Source of the DNA: Ammoniphilus sp. CFH 90114 | Lineage (GTDB): Bacteria > Bacillota > Bacilli > Aneurinibacillales > RAOX-1 | Assembly (NCBI RefSeq): GCF_004123195.1 | Contig: NZ_SDLI01000006.1 | Span: forward strand, 248,001 to 312,000 | Direction: 5' to 3' | Length of the DNA stretch: 64,000 nucleotides | In this document: positions 17,220 through 26,211 of the stretch, one piece after another | Layout of the letters: each line of letters begins with the position of its first letter | Numbering within the stretch: position 1 is the first letter of the stretch | The notes under the pieces: model-generated | Database searches by the model: none | Seen by the model: only the letters and a program-made list of their open reading frames with translations | Told to the model about the DNA's origin: nothing | Made by a program: the position numbers and the translations under genes

Positions 17220-19326
17220 ACTTTGGTGGCCGATGAATATTTAAAGCATCCATTTTTCTATAGAGTGTACTCCGGGCTATTCCTAAGCGTTTTGCAGCTT
17301 CTCCAACTGTAGTGCAGGAATGTAGCATGTCTTCAATAGTTTGTCGTTCCATTAACCTAAGAGATTGATTGGATATGGTTCTACTTAAAGGATGTAGATC
17401 CTCAGGTAAATGATTAGCTTTTATTTCTTGTTCCGTGTAGGCTATAAAAAAAGTTCTTTCCATAACATTTCTAAGCTCACGAACATTGCCCGGCCAAAGG
17501 TAATTTTCCAACACTTGCATCGCTCTGCTTGATATTCTTGTAGGTCCTTGTCCATAAGTGTTGTAAAGTTCTCGAAGAAAATACTTGGCAAGTGGAGGAA
17601 TATCTTCCGTTCGCTCATTCAATGATGGAATGGTAATCGTGAAGACATTTAATCGGAAATAAAGATCTGAGCGAAAGGCACCTTGATAAGCTGCTTCTTC
17701 TTTAAGATTGCGGTGCGTCGCAGCTATGATTCTCACATCAACTGGTCTTTCAATGTGGTCGCCAACACGAACCACCTTACGAGTTTCAAGAACACGTAGT
17801 AAATTTACCTGTAGCTCAAGTGGCATATCACCGATTTCATCTAGGAAGAGGGTACCTTGGTGAGCAACTTCAAATTTTCCTAGTGAACCACCTTTTTTTG
17901 CACCGGTAAAGGCACCTTCAGCATAACCAAATAATTCACTGGCAATTAACTCTCGTGGAATTGCACCAACATTTACCGCAACAAATGGGCCATGACGTCG
18001 ACTGCTTTCCATATGTATGGCCCGGGCCAGCATTTCTTTTCCTGCGCCTGTCTCTCCTAAGATTAGTACATTAGAGTGAGATTGTGCTGCTATTTTTGCA
18101 ACTTCTAATTGTTGTCTATAACGTAAGCTATTCGTATAGATTTCATGAAATTGGTACACTTCTAAGCTGCTCTTTTCAGGGCAAACACTTGGTAGCTCGG
18201 ATCTATCCTTTCTACAATGATTGACTGGAATCGTATCACCTATCCCTTTACTGCTCCAGAAAGGATCAGGTGAAACATGTCCTGACGATTTCCAGACCTG
18301 TTTAAATTGGCCGTCAGGCAACACTTTTCCAATGCGAATGGAACGGCACAAATGATAATTGGTATCAACTTCTATCTCGTCCCAAGGTGTAATCCTTGTA
18401 CGATGTTTTAAAGAAAGCTTTATTTCACTATAATGCGTGGACTGTATTAATTCGACCGACTCAAGAAGTAGTGTTAGACCAAGCCAGGTGTTCGTCATAA
18501 CAGATGATACTGGACCTCCATATTGAGCCTTAAACTTCTTAACGAAATCTTTATTAGACTTACATTCACTAGATTGAAAGTAGCTCATGCAACTATAGTG
18601 ACCGGTAGCCGCTTGATTTCCCATTGCCATGATCTCAACTTCAGTTGTAATAGGACTAAATATAGGTATTTCACAAGGATTTAGTCCTATTTCGCGATAA
18701 GCTTGGTAGAACGTTGTTATATTGTTTCCGACAACTGTAGATAAGATAGCATCCGGCTTAGAAGATATAATACTTTTAAAGATATTAAACAGTGGTGGTT
18801 GCGCAAAGGGAATGTAATATTCCCCTACTACTTCTCCCTCTAGTTGATCAATATAGGAATAAATTTGTTGATTGATAAGATGCGGATAAATATAATCGCT
18901 TCCTATAAGGTAGATTTTCGTCCCAATTGTATCCTTAATATAGCGCAGAATCGGAATGATTTGCTGATTTGGTACTTCTCCCGTATAAAAAACGTGTGGA
19001 TGATTTTCATTTCCTTCGTAGGGCGTTGGATAAACCAAAAGCATCTGGTATTGTTCTAAGATGGGCAGAATGGCCTTCCTACATGCTGAGGTATAACACC
19101 CAACAACGAGTTTCACACCATTCTCGCCTAAATCTAGCACTTGTTTAATCGCCTCGTTAGGTTCGGAACAAATATCTCTAATGATTAATTCAAATTGACA
19201 TGTTGAATTTGTATGTTCCAATTCATATTCGGCCTTCGCAAATAGGGCAGCTTGGAGTTGCCTTCGTTCTGTCGCCGCTGTAGGTCCTGTCAACGAAAAT
19301 AATAAACCTATCCTAATAGGTGCCAT
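17218..19326 (-). CDS. Sigma-54 activator with N-terminal AmiC/FmdD-like amide-sensing domain
   Basis: 702 aa. Residues 1 to about 345 are a type I periplasmic-binding fold of the AmiC/FmdD/UrtA group (starts IRIGLLFSLTGPTA, later GSDYIYP and TEVEIMAMG) but without signal peptide, so it acts in the cytoplasm. About 390-630 is the AAA+ domain: GETGAGKE Walker A, intact GAFTGA, GTLFLDEIGDMP Walker B, WPGNVREL. The last 45 residues are a Fis-type HTH (GEAAKRLGIARSTLYRKM). In Pseudomonas amide sensing uses separate AmiC and AmiR; here sensor and activator are one polypeptide. It lies between fmdAB and the divergent AmiS gene and should activate the sigma-54 promoter at 15540. ATG with AAGGAG. Confidence 0.9.
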   Translation of the reverse strand: MAPIRIGLLFSLTGPTAATERRQLQAALFAKAEYELEHTNSTCQFELIIRDICSEPNEAIKQVLDLGENGVKLVVGCYTSACRKAILPILEQYQMLLVYPTPYEGNENHPHVFYTGEVPNQQIIPILRYIKDTIGTKIYLIGSDYIYPHLINQQIYSYIDQLEGEVVGEYYIPFAQPPLFNIFKSIISSKPDAILSTVVGNNITTFYQAYREIGLNPCEIPIFSPITTEVEIMAMGNQAATGHYSCMSYFQSSECKSNKDFVKKFKAQYGGPVSSVMTNTWLGLTLLLESVELIQSTHYSEIKLSLKHRTRITPWDEIEVDTNYHLCRSIRIGKVLPDGQFKQVWKSSGHVSPDPFWSSKGIGDTIPVNHCRKDRSELPSVCPEKSSLEVYQFHEIYTNSLRYRQQLEVAKIAAQSHSNVLILGETGAGKEMLARAIHMESSRRHGPFVAVNVGAIPRELIASELFGYAEGAFTGAKKGGSLGKFEVAHQGTLFLDEIGDMPLELQVNLLRVLETRKVVRVGDHIERPVDVRIIAATHRNLKEEAAYQGAFRSDLYFRLNVFTITIPSLNERTEDIPPLAKYFLRELYNTYGQGPTRISSRAMQVLENYLWPGNVRELRNVMERTFFIAYTEQEIKANHLPEDLHPLSRTISNQSLRLMERQTIEDMLHSCTTVGEAAKRLGIARSTLYRKMDALNIHRPPK

Positions 19327-19445
19327 ATCATTACTCCTTATTGAGCTGAATTAAGGAACACAGATTTACCTGTCAATTCAAAATTATACACAAAATTAAG
19401 CTGGATTAAAATACAAATTCTTACATTTGAATGGGAGGTTGCATG

Positions 19446-20054
19446 ATGGGAAATGTGGGATTGCTTTATGTTGGTGCTGTCCTTTTTATCAACGGACTAA
19501 TGCTCTTGGGTCGCGTGGAAACCAAAAGTGCAGGTATCTTTAATTTGTTTGTAGGAGTGATGCAGGTACTGTTTCCTTTTTATGCCCTCATAACAGCTCA
19601 AGACCAATCCACAATCTTTCAAGCCTCTGGTATATTTCTTTTTGGTTTTACTTACTTATTAGTTGGCATCTGCAACTTGAAGGGATACAGTGGAACTGCT
19701 TTAGGATGGTATTCGTTGTGGGTAGCCATCATGGCCATAGCCTATTCCCTCATTAACTTTAGTCAGTTTGGAGATTTTAAGTTTGGGATCATCTGGCTAT
19801 TATGGTCCTATCTGTGGTTTTTATTCTTTCTACAGCTAGCGTTGGGAAAAGACATTGGAACTTACACTGGCTGGGTAGCTATCATACAATCATGGACTAC
19901 CGCCACCATTCCAGCCTTCTTATCGTTAATAGGATTATGGGAACACGTAAATGGTATGATGACGGGGATTGTCACAGTAGTCGTTCTGCTATCGTTTATA
20001 TTTCTTTATCAGCGTACTACATCGAGAAATAATAGTAAGCAAGCTAGTTATTGA
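19446..20054 (+). CDS. AmiS/UreI-family short-chain amide or urea channel
   Basis: 202 aa with six predicted membrane helices covering nearly the whole chain. The sequence matches the AmiS/UreI family (LLYVGAVLFINGLMLLGRVE at the N-terminus and the aromatic WLLWSYLWFLFF region). An ATG at 19431 is in frame, but GGAGGT (19434-19439) lies inside that extension, so the ATG at 19446 is the better start. It is divergent from the amide-sensing activator and belongs functionally with fmdA. No sigma-54 promoter was found upstream. Urea is the alternative substrate; no urease genes are seen. Confidence 0.88.
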   Translation: MGNVGLLYVGAVLFINGLMLLGRVETKSAGIFNLFVGVMQVLFPFYALITAQDQSTIFQASGIFLFGFTYLLVGICNLKGYSGTALGWYSLWVAIMAIAYSLINFSQFGDFKFGIIWLLWSYLWFLFFLQLALGKDIGTYTGWVAIIQSWTTATIPAFLSLIGLWEHVNGMMTGIVTVVVLLSFIFLYQRTTSRNNSKQASY

Positions 20055-20071
20055 CTTGTTAATCATAAACA

Positions 20072-20118
20072 AAAAAGAAGGTCCGCTTCCGAATTAAAGA
20101 GCGTAGGACCTTCTTTTT
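20072..20118. terminator. Bidirectional terminator
   Basis: AAAAAGAAGGTCC and GGACCTTCTTTTT are a perfect inverted repeat between the convergent AmiS and diguanylate cyclase genes, giving a T tract on both strands. Confidence 0.88.
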
Positions 20119-20135
20119 ATTTAAATATTATATTT

Positions 20136-21251
20136 TCACATACTAGGTTGAAATCGCAAGCTTTCCTCTAAACAAATCCGGTTTCGCCCATGTTCCTTAG
20201 AAATATAAAGCGATTGATCAGCAGCTTCTACCGTTTGGTATATATTATCCCAATTCTTAATCTTAGATACTCCCATAGAAACGGTCACTCTAATTGCTTC
20301 TTTTTGATTAAGGGAATAAAAGTGGTTTTTTTCAATTTCTTGGCGGAGTTCTTCTAGGACTCTCAGAATGTTCACCTCGGACTCCATTCCAGATATAAAT
20401 AGAATAAACTCCTCCCCACCATATCTTCCTAGTTCTACTGTTATATTGATGTTGTTTAACAACTTATTGCGAATTAATTCTGCTACCCCTTTTAAAATCA
20501 GATCACCGTTTAAATGACCGTATGTATCATTGATGGCCTTAAAATAATCTACGTCAACCATCACGAGATAAGGGGTTTGTTTTGCGTTACGCCTATACTG
20601 TTGAATCTTCTCAACAAAACAGCGCATATTATATAAGCCCGTGAGATCGTCATGTTCTGCGAGATATTGAAGCTTTTCCTTGAATTGGATTTGTCTTTCA
20701 GAATCAACAATAAATAAATATAAGACGTATACAATGATTATAAAAGTTACATAGCGTATTATAAAAATTTCTTTAAAGACAGTCCATCCATCTGGTACAA
20801 ATACAATAATCGGCAAATCTGAGATTAGCCAACACACGGTAAATATGAACATGAGTGATTTTGCTTTTCCTTTATATTGGGTTAGAGAAGAGTATAAGAT
20901 GGCGAAACAAACCGGGAGAATCATCCCGAAAACAACCCCTGGCATGGACCCTTCTCCACCTAAAGCCAATCGCCAAGCACTTGTAATGAATAATACTGTC
21001 AGACCTACACGCAAGCCCCATCTTAGTGCTAAGAACACTAATGGAATTAATCTAAGATCAAAGCGATATTCACCATACTGGATTGGCAAATAAAACATGG
21101 CAATGACAGCTAACGACACAATGGCGATCACACCCATTTGTGTGTGTTTCATGGATGTATTACTATTTCTATTAAGCCACGTGGTTATACACAAATGCAT
21201 GAGGAAGATTATTGCTATATTTGACAAACAGGATTGAATGATATTACTCAT
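20136..21251 (-). CDS. Membrane diguanylate cyclase (5TM-LYT plus GGDEF)
   Basis: 371 aa. About residues 10-180 form a multi-helix sensor of the 5TM-5TMR_LYT type (RFDLRLIPLVFLALRWG and the GGEGSMPGV loop); the C-terminal GGDEF domain starts at about 200 (AEHDDLTGLYN) and has an intact RYGGEEF active site. No RxxD inhibitory site precedes it, so product feedback may be absent. An ATG at 21329 is in frame but has no ribosome site; GAGAGG just before ATG 21251 decides the start. It makes cyclic di-GMP at the membrane; a PilZ-type receptor is encoded at 57521-57907. Confidence 0.88.
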   Translation of the reverse strand: MSNIIQSCLSNIAIIFLMHLCITTWLNRNSNTSMKHTQMGVIAIVSLAVIAMFYLPIQYGEYRFDLRLIPLVFLALRWGLRVGLTVLFITSAWRLALGGEGSMPGVVFGMILPVCFAILYSSLTQYKGKAKSLMFIFTVCWLISDLPIIVFVPDGWTVFKEIFIIRYVTFIIIVYVLYLFIVDSERQIQFKEKLQYLAEHDDLTGLYNMRCFVEKIQQYRRNAKQTPYLVMVDVDYFKAINDTYGHLNGDLILKGVAELIRNKLLNNINITVELGRYGGEEFILFISGMESEVNILRVLEELRQEIEKNHFYSLNQKEAIRVTVSMGVSKIKNWDNIYQTVEAADQSLYISKEHGRNRICLEESLRFQPSM

Positions 21252-21451
21252 GTTAACCTCTCTATTAAGGGAATCTCTTCTTTGTAAAACAAACACTTGT
21301 AAACTATCCATTATTATATTCTTATTCATTCTGACATTCTAGTTATAATCCTAATAATTCCCTAAATTGTCACTAGTAAAGCTAACAAAAAAATACATAC
21401 TTATAGAAAATCATCTGAATTGAGTGCCTATTATATCTGTTGTTTGTTTTG

Positions 21452-21480
21452 TTGACAAACTATTTTCTCTCTAGTAAAAT
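21452..21480 (+). promoter_or_regulatory. Sigma-A promoter of the YuiF-type transporter gene
   Basis: TTGACA (21452-21457), 17-bp spacer, TAAAAT (21475-21480): consensus -35 and near-consensus -10. Predicted transcription start about 21487. Confidence 0.8.
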
Positions 21481-21489
21481 TCTTCTTGG

Positions 21490-21511
21490 CCATTTTAATT
21501 AATTAAAGTGG
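21490..21511. promoter_or_regulatory. Palindromic operator overlapping the transcription start
   Basis: A 22-bp dyad centred on TTAATTAATTAA, flanked by CCA and TGG, with only one mismatched base pair. It begins 10 bp after the -10 element, the classic place for a repressor. Confidence 0.6.
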
Positions 21512-21546
21512 TAGAGAGTTAACGAGAATTACTAGGAGGAAAACTT

Positions 21547-22836
21547 GTGAACGAACTGGTTATATCAGTTATTTTAATGCTTAGCCTTTGTTTGCTTAGG
21601 GTTAATGTCATTCTAGCACTTCTGTTCGCGGCACTTACCGGAGGAATACTATCCGGAATGGGAGTCCAGGAAACGCTGGATTTGTTTATAAAGGGAATGG
21701 GTGGAAATGGTTCCGTTGCCTTAAGTTATATCTTGTTAGGAGCTCTAGCGGTCACAATCGCCCAAACGGGGATTACGCAATGGCTAGTTAGCAAACTTTT
21801 GACCCTATTGAACGGTAAACGAAGCTTTATTCTTATAGCTCTTGCTGCTATTGCATCAGCCTCACAGAACATCGTACCTGTTCATATTGCTTTCATCCCT
21901 TTACTTATACCACCCTTACTACCCTTATTTAATCGGTTGAATCTTGATCGCAGAGCAGTTGCATCGGCCTTGACATTTGGCTTAAAAGCACCCTATATCG
22001 CTCTTCCAATCGGATTTGGACTCATTTTTCATCAGATTATCGCTGAGCAAATGAAAACCAACGGTATGGAGATAGAAATAGCGATGATCCCAATAGCGAT
22101 GATCCTTCCGGCCGTAGGAATGGTTGTTGGTCTAATCCTTGCCCTCTTCTTTACTTATCGGAAACCACGAGTGTACAGTGGGAGTATTCAAACGGAGAAT
22201 AACGAGGATTCTATTCGTTTTACCTCAAAACATCTGATGGCCTTGATAGCAATCGTAATTGCATTGGTAATTCAATTGTGGACGGACTCCATGGTCTTCG
22301 GAGCACTCTCCGGGCTTCTTGTCATGTATATTGGAGCTGTTATACGGTGGAGGGACATAGATGAACTGTTTCTCCAAGGGGTTAAAATGATGGCTTTTAT
22401 TAGTTTTGTTATGCTTGCTGCTTCTGGCTACTCAGAAGTCATTAAAACTACTGGAGCTGTTGATGACCTTGTTTCATCCGCTGTACAGCTCATCGGTGAT
22501 CAACGGGCTCTAGCCGCGTTAATCATGCTACTTGTCGGATTATTTATTACGATGGGAATAGGAACTTCTTTTGGGACCATTCCCATTCTAGCTACGTTAT
22601 TTGTACCTTTATGTGCCGCTTTTGGTTTTCCCCCATTAGCAACTGCCGCCATCATAGGGACCGCTGGTGCGCTTGGAGATGCAGGCTCCCCGGCATCCGA
22701 TTCCACTCTAGGACCTACATCAGGTTTAAACGTCGATGGGTTGCATAACCACATCTGGGACACATGTGTACCTACATTTGTTCATTATAATATTCCCTTA
22801 ATTGTGTTTGGCTGGTTAGCCGCCGTTCTTTTGTAA
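21547..22836 (+). CDS. YuiF-like permease (NhaC/COG2056 family, predicted histidine transporter)
   Basis: 429 aa, about eleven to twelve predicted membrane helices. It belongs to the COG2056 branch of the NhaC-type antiporters (SQNIVPVHIAFIPLLIPPLLP and GALGDAGSPASDSTLGPTSGLN are characteristic). GTG start at 21547 with AGGAGG 8 bases upstream. Histidine uptake has been predicted for this branch from genome context, not demonstrated here. Single-gene unit with its own sigma-A promoter, palindromic operator and terminator, so it is probably repressed when its substrate is plentiful. Confidence 0.82.
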   Translation: MNELVISVILMLSLCLLRVNVILALLFAALTGGILSGMGVQETLDLFIKGMGGNGSVALSYILLGALAVTIAQTGITQWLVSKLLTLLNGKRSFILIALAAIASASQNIVPVHIAFIPLLIPPLLPLFNRLNLDRRAVASALTFGLKAPYIALPIGFGLIFHQIIAEQMKTNGMEIEIAMIPIAMILPAVGMVVGLILALFFTYRKPRVYSGSIQTENNEDSIRFTSKHLMALIAIVIALVIQLWTDSMVFGALSGLLVMYIGAVIRWRDIDELFLQGVKMMAFISFVMLAASGYSEVIKTTGAVDDLVSSAVQLIGDQRALAALIMLLVGLFITMGIGTSFGTIPILATLFVPLCAAFGFPPLATAAIIGTAGALGDAGSPASDSTLGPTSGLNVDGLHNHIWDTCVPTFVHYNIPLIVFGWLAAVLL

Positions 22837-22850
22837 CTTACAACTAATGA

Positions 22851-22884
22851 AAAATAAGCGGATCTCTTTCTCCGCTTATTTTTT
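22851..22884 (+). terminator. Intrinsic terminator of the YuiF-type gene
   Basis: AATAAGCGGA and TCCGCTTATT form a 10-bp stem followed by TTTTTTC, starting 15 bp after the stop. Confidence 0.88.
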
Positions 22885-22970
22885 CTTATGTTTCCCAAAA
22901 GCTCCCTCCCTATCTCTCTCTTAATCGTGTGATACAATAAAATCAATTCTATTAAAGGAGATATAATACA

Positions 22971-24179
22971 ATGCATTTTCTATCGTCATGGAAATCTATT
23001 CTTGTCATTGCAGTACTTTTCACATCGCTTCCCTTTTCCCCCACTGGGCATGCAGAGAGTCAATCTGCTTTTACAGATACGATGGATCATTGGGCAAAAG
23101 AAACGATTGATTGGGCTGTTAGAGAAGATATTGTAAAAGGGTTTCCGGATGGAACATTCCGACCGAATCAAACCCTTCGTGAACGTGAATTTATTACGAT
23201 GCTATTTCGTACGATGAAGGATAGTCCATTATTAGACTGGAGTGCAATTGAACGTAAACCATGGCCCATGGGGTATCTCATACAAGCTACTGAGCTAGGT
23301 TACCCCGGCTATGTTCTTAGTAACTACCCTAACAGAAGACAAGTCGCAGAGTTCTTGGCCGCTTCCCAAGGTGTTCATTATCAAGGAGATCAAGCGGTAC
23401 AATATCTATTAACGATTAACTTAGCACATGGGAAGCAAGCAGGAGTGAGAAATCTTGAATCATTCCGTGGGGACGATACTCTTACACGGGCTGAAGCTGT
23501 TCAATTTTTAAAAAATGCTAAGGAAAAAGGGCTTAAGGAATTGCAACAAAGACCCAAATCTATTTCACCTTTAGGGAACCTGCAACCTTTGCCTGTTACA
23601 GAATCTATTCTTAACCCATTTGTTCAGAGAGCCCACCAAGCTTTAGTTAGCTCCCCTGAATTTAATGGAAAGGCCCTACTGGATCTTGGAGCAAGAACCA
23701 TCTTCATTAATCCTTATGGAACAGATAAACCGGAAGATGTGACTTTGGTATTGCAGATTGTCCCGAATGGAACATGGACGTTACGCTTCTATAAGGAGAC
23801 TGAGGCGGAGACCAAAGCAGCCGAACAAGTATTAACCTATTTTTATCCTTCTTCTCATCAGGAAGCCATTCATGATATGTATCTGCGTTTTATTCCATGG
23901 TCTCTCATTGACAAACATCCTAAACTAGATCGTTATTATAGTAAGGTCTATGATGAGCGATATTTCGTTCTAAAACGACCTGTATTTGATGACATTCTAG
24001 AAATTACAATAGGGTATAAACCCGAATACAAAAGAAAAAAGCGCTTCTTGGCGCTTTTTTCTTTTGTACAATTTCCTTTTAATCATACTTTTCATCATTC
24101 TCTTGGACTACACCATCAACAAGCAAATCTAGTTCATTCTCAAAAGGAAGATACAGTGGACTTGGAAGTTGATCAATAA
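22971..24179 (+). CDS. Secreted SLH-domain protein whose frame reads through a terminator
   Basis: 402 aa as read. Signal peptide at 1-27 (cleavage likely after GHA), then one clear S-layer homology domain at about 35-80 (DHWAKETIDWAVREDIVKGFPDGTFRPN) and weaker SLH-like segments to about 175; the rest (about 210-350) is not recognised. SLH domains attach proteins to pyruvylated wall polymer. The last 50 residues are abnormal: a perfect hairpin terminator at 24030-24065 lies inside the frame and the stop at 24177 lies 101 bp inside the convergent gene. The functional protein probably ends near residue 352. AAAGGAG precedes the ATG. Confidence 0.8.
   Translation: MHFLSSWKSILVIAVLFTSLPFSPTGHAESQSAFTDTMDHWAKETIDWAVREDIVKGFPDGTFRPNQTLREREFITMLFRTMKDSPLLDWSAIERKPWPMGYLIQATELGYPGYVLSNYPNRRQVAEFLAASQGVHYQGDQAVQYLLTINLAHGKQAGVRNLESFRGDDTLTRAEAVQFLKNAKEKGLKELQQRPKSISPLGNLQPLPVTESILNPFVQRAHQALVSSPEFNGKALLDLGARTIFINPYGTDKPEDVTLVLQIVPNGTWTLRFYKETEAETKAAEQVLTYFYPSSHQEAIHDMYLRFIPWSLIDKHPKLDRYYSKVYDERYFVLKRPVFDDILEITIGYKPEYKRKKRFLALFSFVQFPFNHTFHHSLGLHHQQANLVHSQKEDTVDLEVDQ
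24030..24065. terminator. Bidirectional terminator located inside the SLH reading frame
   Basis: A perfect inverted repeat (AAAAGAAAAAAGCGC and its complement) with loop TTCTTG and T tracts on both sides. Transcripts from the SLH gene should end here, before any in-frame stop; it also follows the stop of the convergent 24079-24390 gene. Confidence 0.9.
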
Positions 24180-24390
24180 TGTATTGAATATCGGGATGTT
24201 CAAGAGCAGCATCGAAAGAAATAGGCATGAGTTCTTGAAGAAACCAAATCTTAAAACAATCAATAAACTTATAAAATTTATGTTCTAGATAGGTCGCTTC
24301 ATCTTCCGCATTTTCAAGTATAGAAGTACGTTGGTTTCTTTCCCATTGTTTAGATAACTCATCTAGTGCCAACAGCATATCTTGCTTCAT
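24079..24390 (-). CDS. Small acidic hypothetical protein
   Basis: 103 aa, not recognised. GGAGG six bases before the ATG at 24390 and codon use like its neighbours support a real gene. The protein is acidic, predicted mostly helical, with no cysteine, signal or membrane segment. It follows telA by 25 bp on the same strand and may belong to that operon. Its last 101 bases are overlapped on the opposite strand by the abnormal tail of the SLH frame. Confidence 0.7.
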   Translation of the reverse strand: MKQDMLLALDELSKQWERNQRTSILENAEDEATYLEHKFYKFIDCFKIWFLQELMPISFDAALEHPDIQYIIDQLPSPLYLPFENELDLLVDGVVQENDEKYD

Positions 24391-24415
24391 TTCTACCTCC
24401 GTAAGCCTGCAAATC

Positions 24416-25570
24416 TTATTTCAGTTCCAATAACTTGTTCCTTAGGTCGTTGCCCATCGAAGCTAGTTCATTTTCTGCATCCCGGCGTTTGTTTCGCCCT
24501 TCTTCTTGGATTCTAATCGTCTCCTCTAGCGTTGCAATGATACTTTCTTGAGTCTTTTTTAAAGTCTCAATATCGACTAGACCGCGTTCGTTTTCTTTTG
24601 CAATTTCAATGGTATTCGTCTTGAGCATCTCTGCATTTTTCAGAAGCAACTCATTGGTTGTTTTGGAAACTTGTTTCTGTGCTTCGACAGCGTGCCTCTG
24701 TCTGACTAAAGTTAAGGCAATGCCCATCTGATTTTTCCACAGTGGTATAGCGGTCATAATGGATGATTGAATCTTCTCCACAAGGGCTTGGTTTGTGTGT
24801 TGAATTAATCTAATTTGTGGAGCACTTTGTACGGTGATTTCCCTGCTCAACTTAAGATCATACAGCCTTTTATCCAGTCGATCTGCAAACTGAAGCATAT
24901 CTTTAACTTCTTGAAATTTCATTTCATCCTTTGAAGTCTCTGCTTCCTTCTTTAAGGCAGGAATTACTTTTTCATGTAATTCATCCAGCTTTAATTCTCC
25001 TGCAGCAATATAAATATTTAAAGTATGAAAGTATTCTTTATTATTGTCGTATAGCTTCTCTAACATATCAATATCAGAAAGCAATGCTTTTTTACTACGG
25101 TCCAATTTTACACTGATTCGGTCAATCTGTGCCCCTGTCTTCTGATATTTTGATAATACCTCTTGTACGGATCCAGAAAGCTTACCAAAAACTCTAGAAA
25201 GAAAGGAACGTTTTTCAGGTTTGAGATCATCAGGGTTCACTTCGTTAAATCTTTTCATTAAATCTTTGATAATTTCTCCGATCTCACCCACATCCTTCTT
25301 TTGCACATGTTCGAGCATGGTATCAGAGAATGCTAATAGCTTAGATTGTGCCGGCGTTCCATAAGTGATCATAGCCTGATGATTACGAGGATCAATCTGT
25401 TCGGCAAGTTGGTAAACCTTAGCTCGGTTTTCTTCTGGGATTACGTCAATAAGTCTTGTTCGTTTATTTTCCTGTATGGATGGGCTAGACGGAGTTGTTG
25501 CCTGTTCGCCAAACGGATCAGCTAATAAATCATCCATAATATTTAGGGATTTCTTATTATCCATATTCAT
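24416..25570 (-). CDS. TelA/YaaN-family protein (toxic anion resistance family)
   Basis: 384 aa. The sequence matches TelA over its whole length (ITYGTPAQSKLLAFSDTMLEHVQ, IPLWKNQMGIALTL and the N-E-L-L near the C-terminal coiled coil). Predicted largely helical and cytoplasmic. A GTG at 25582 overlaps the xpaC stop, but AGAGGTG suits the ATG at 25570. The pair xpaC-telA is conserved in Bacillus. The family was named for tellurite resistance, but its normal role is probably in envelope stress; the mechanism is not established. Confidence 0.88.
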   Translation of the reverse strand: MNMDNKKSLNIMDDLLADPFGEQATTPSSPSIQENKRTRLIDVIPEENRAKVYQLAEQIDPRNHQAMITYGTPAQSKLLAFSDTMLEHVQKKDVGEIGEIIKDLMKRFNEVNPDDLKPEKRSFLSRVFGKLSGSVQEVLSKYQKTGAQIDRISVKLDRSKKALLSDIDMLEKLYDNNKEYFHTLNIYIAAGELKLDELHEKVIPALKKEAETSKDEMKFQEVKDMLQFADRLDKRLYDLKLSREITVQSAPQIRLIQHTNQALVEKIQSSIMTAIPLWKNQMGIALTLVRQRHAVEAQKQVSKTTNELLLKNAEMLKTNTIEIAKENERGLVDIETLKKTQESIIATLEETIRIQEEGRNKRRDAENELASMGNDLRNKLLELK

Positions 25571-25578
25571 TCCTACTT

Positions 25579-26211
25579 TCACCTCTTATTCGTTGAGTCT
25601 CTATTGACCATTTGTTTTGCCACATCAATTTCAAATTGAAGCTGATCGATGTCATCTGATAAAACATGATATAAATTTTCTTCGACTAATCGGTTGACTT
25701 CTCCTAACATATGACGTGTTTCAATTAAGGCTTCTTCCACTTCCCGATTTCTCTTGGGCTGGTTGGATAGTAGGGCATATTTCTCAGAAAGCTCAACAGC
25801 TGAATCCAAATAGGAGAAATAGAAACGCTCAGCTTTATAAAATCGTCTGGGTTCTTTTTTTGTTAAACCATATATTTTTCTTGTCAGCCGTGACAGCTCA
25901 ATACGTTGCGTAAAAGACGGAAGATGTCGAATGGACAGTAGTGCTTTATGCAATCGATAAATTTTTCGTTTTGCATCATCCAAATTCTTAGATATATATT
26001 GGTATTCTTTTCGTGATATTTGATGTTTTTTTAAAAAACGATAATGAAAGTACATGGAACCAAGCCAATAAGAACTCAACCCTGCGCCAGCAGATATAGC
26101 TGTAGAAATCCAAAAAGTGTAGTCAAAAGTCAAAAAACTAATCAACCACGCTATCGTTGCAACAGGGATGGCGATTAATATGCGGGCAATAAAGGATAAC
26201 AATGATTGCAT
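25579..26211 (-). CDS. xpaC: XpaC-family membrane protein
   Basis: 210 aa. Two N-terminal membrane helices (about 5-27 and 30-50), then a basic helical cytoplasmic domain. The family is annotated for hydrolysis of 5-bromo-4-chloroindolyl phosphate, although no phosphatase motif is visible. It lies directly upstream of a telA/yaaN homolog, as in Bacillus subtilis, which strongly supports the assignment. Start at the ATG 26211. Confidence 0.85.
   Translation of the reverse strand: MQSLLSFIARILIAIPVATIAWLISFLTFDYTFWISTAISAGAGLSSYWLGSMYFHYRFLKKHQISRKEYQYISKNLDDAKRKIYRLHKALLSIRHLPSFTQRIELSRLTRKIYGLTKKEPRRFYKAERFYFSYLDSAVELSEKYALLSNQPKRNREVEEALIETRHMLGEVNRLVEENLYHVLSDDIDQLQFEIDVAKQMVNRDSTNKR

Noticed and set aside
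19327-19445. Sigma-54 promoter for the AmiS-type gene
   Set aside because: No GG-N10-GC pair with acceptable flanks was found; only an ACAG-N6-CTGT dyad is visible.
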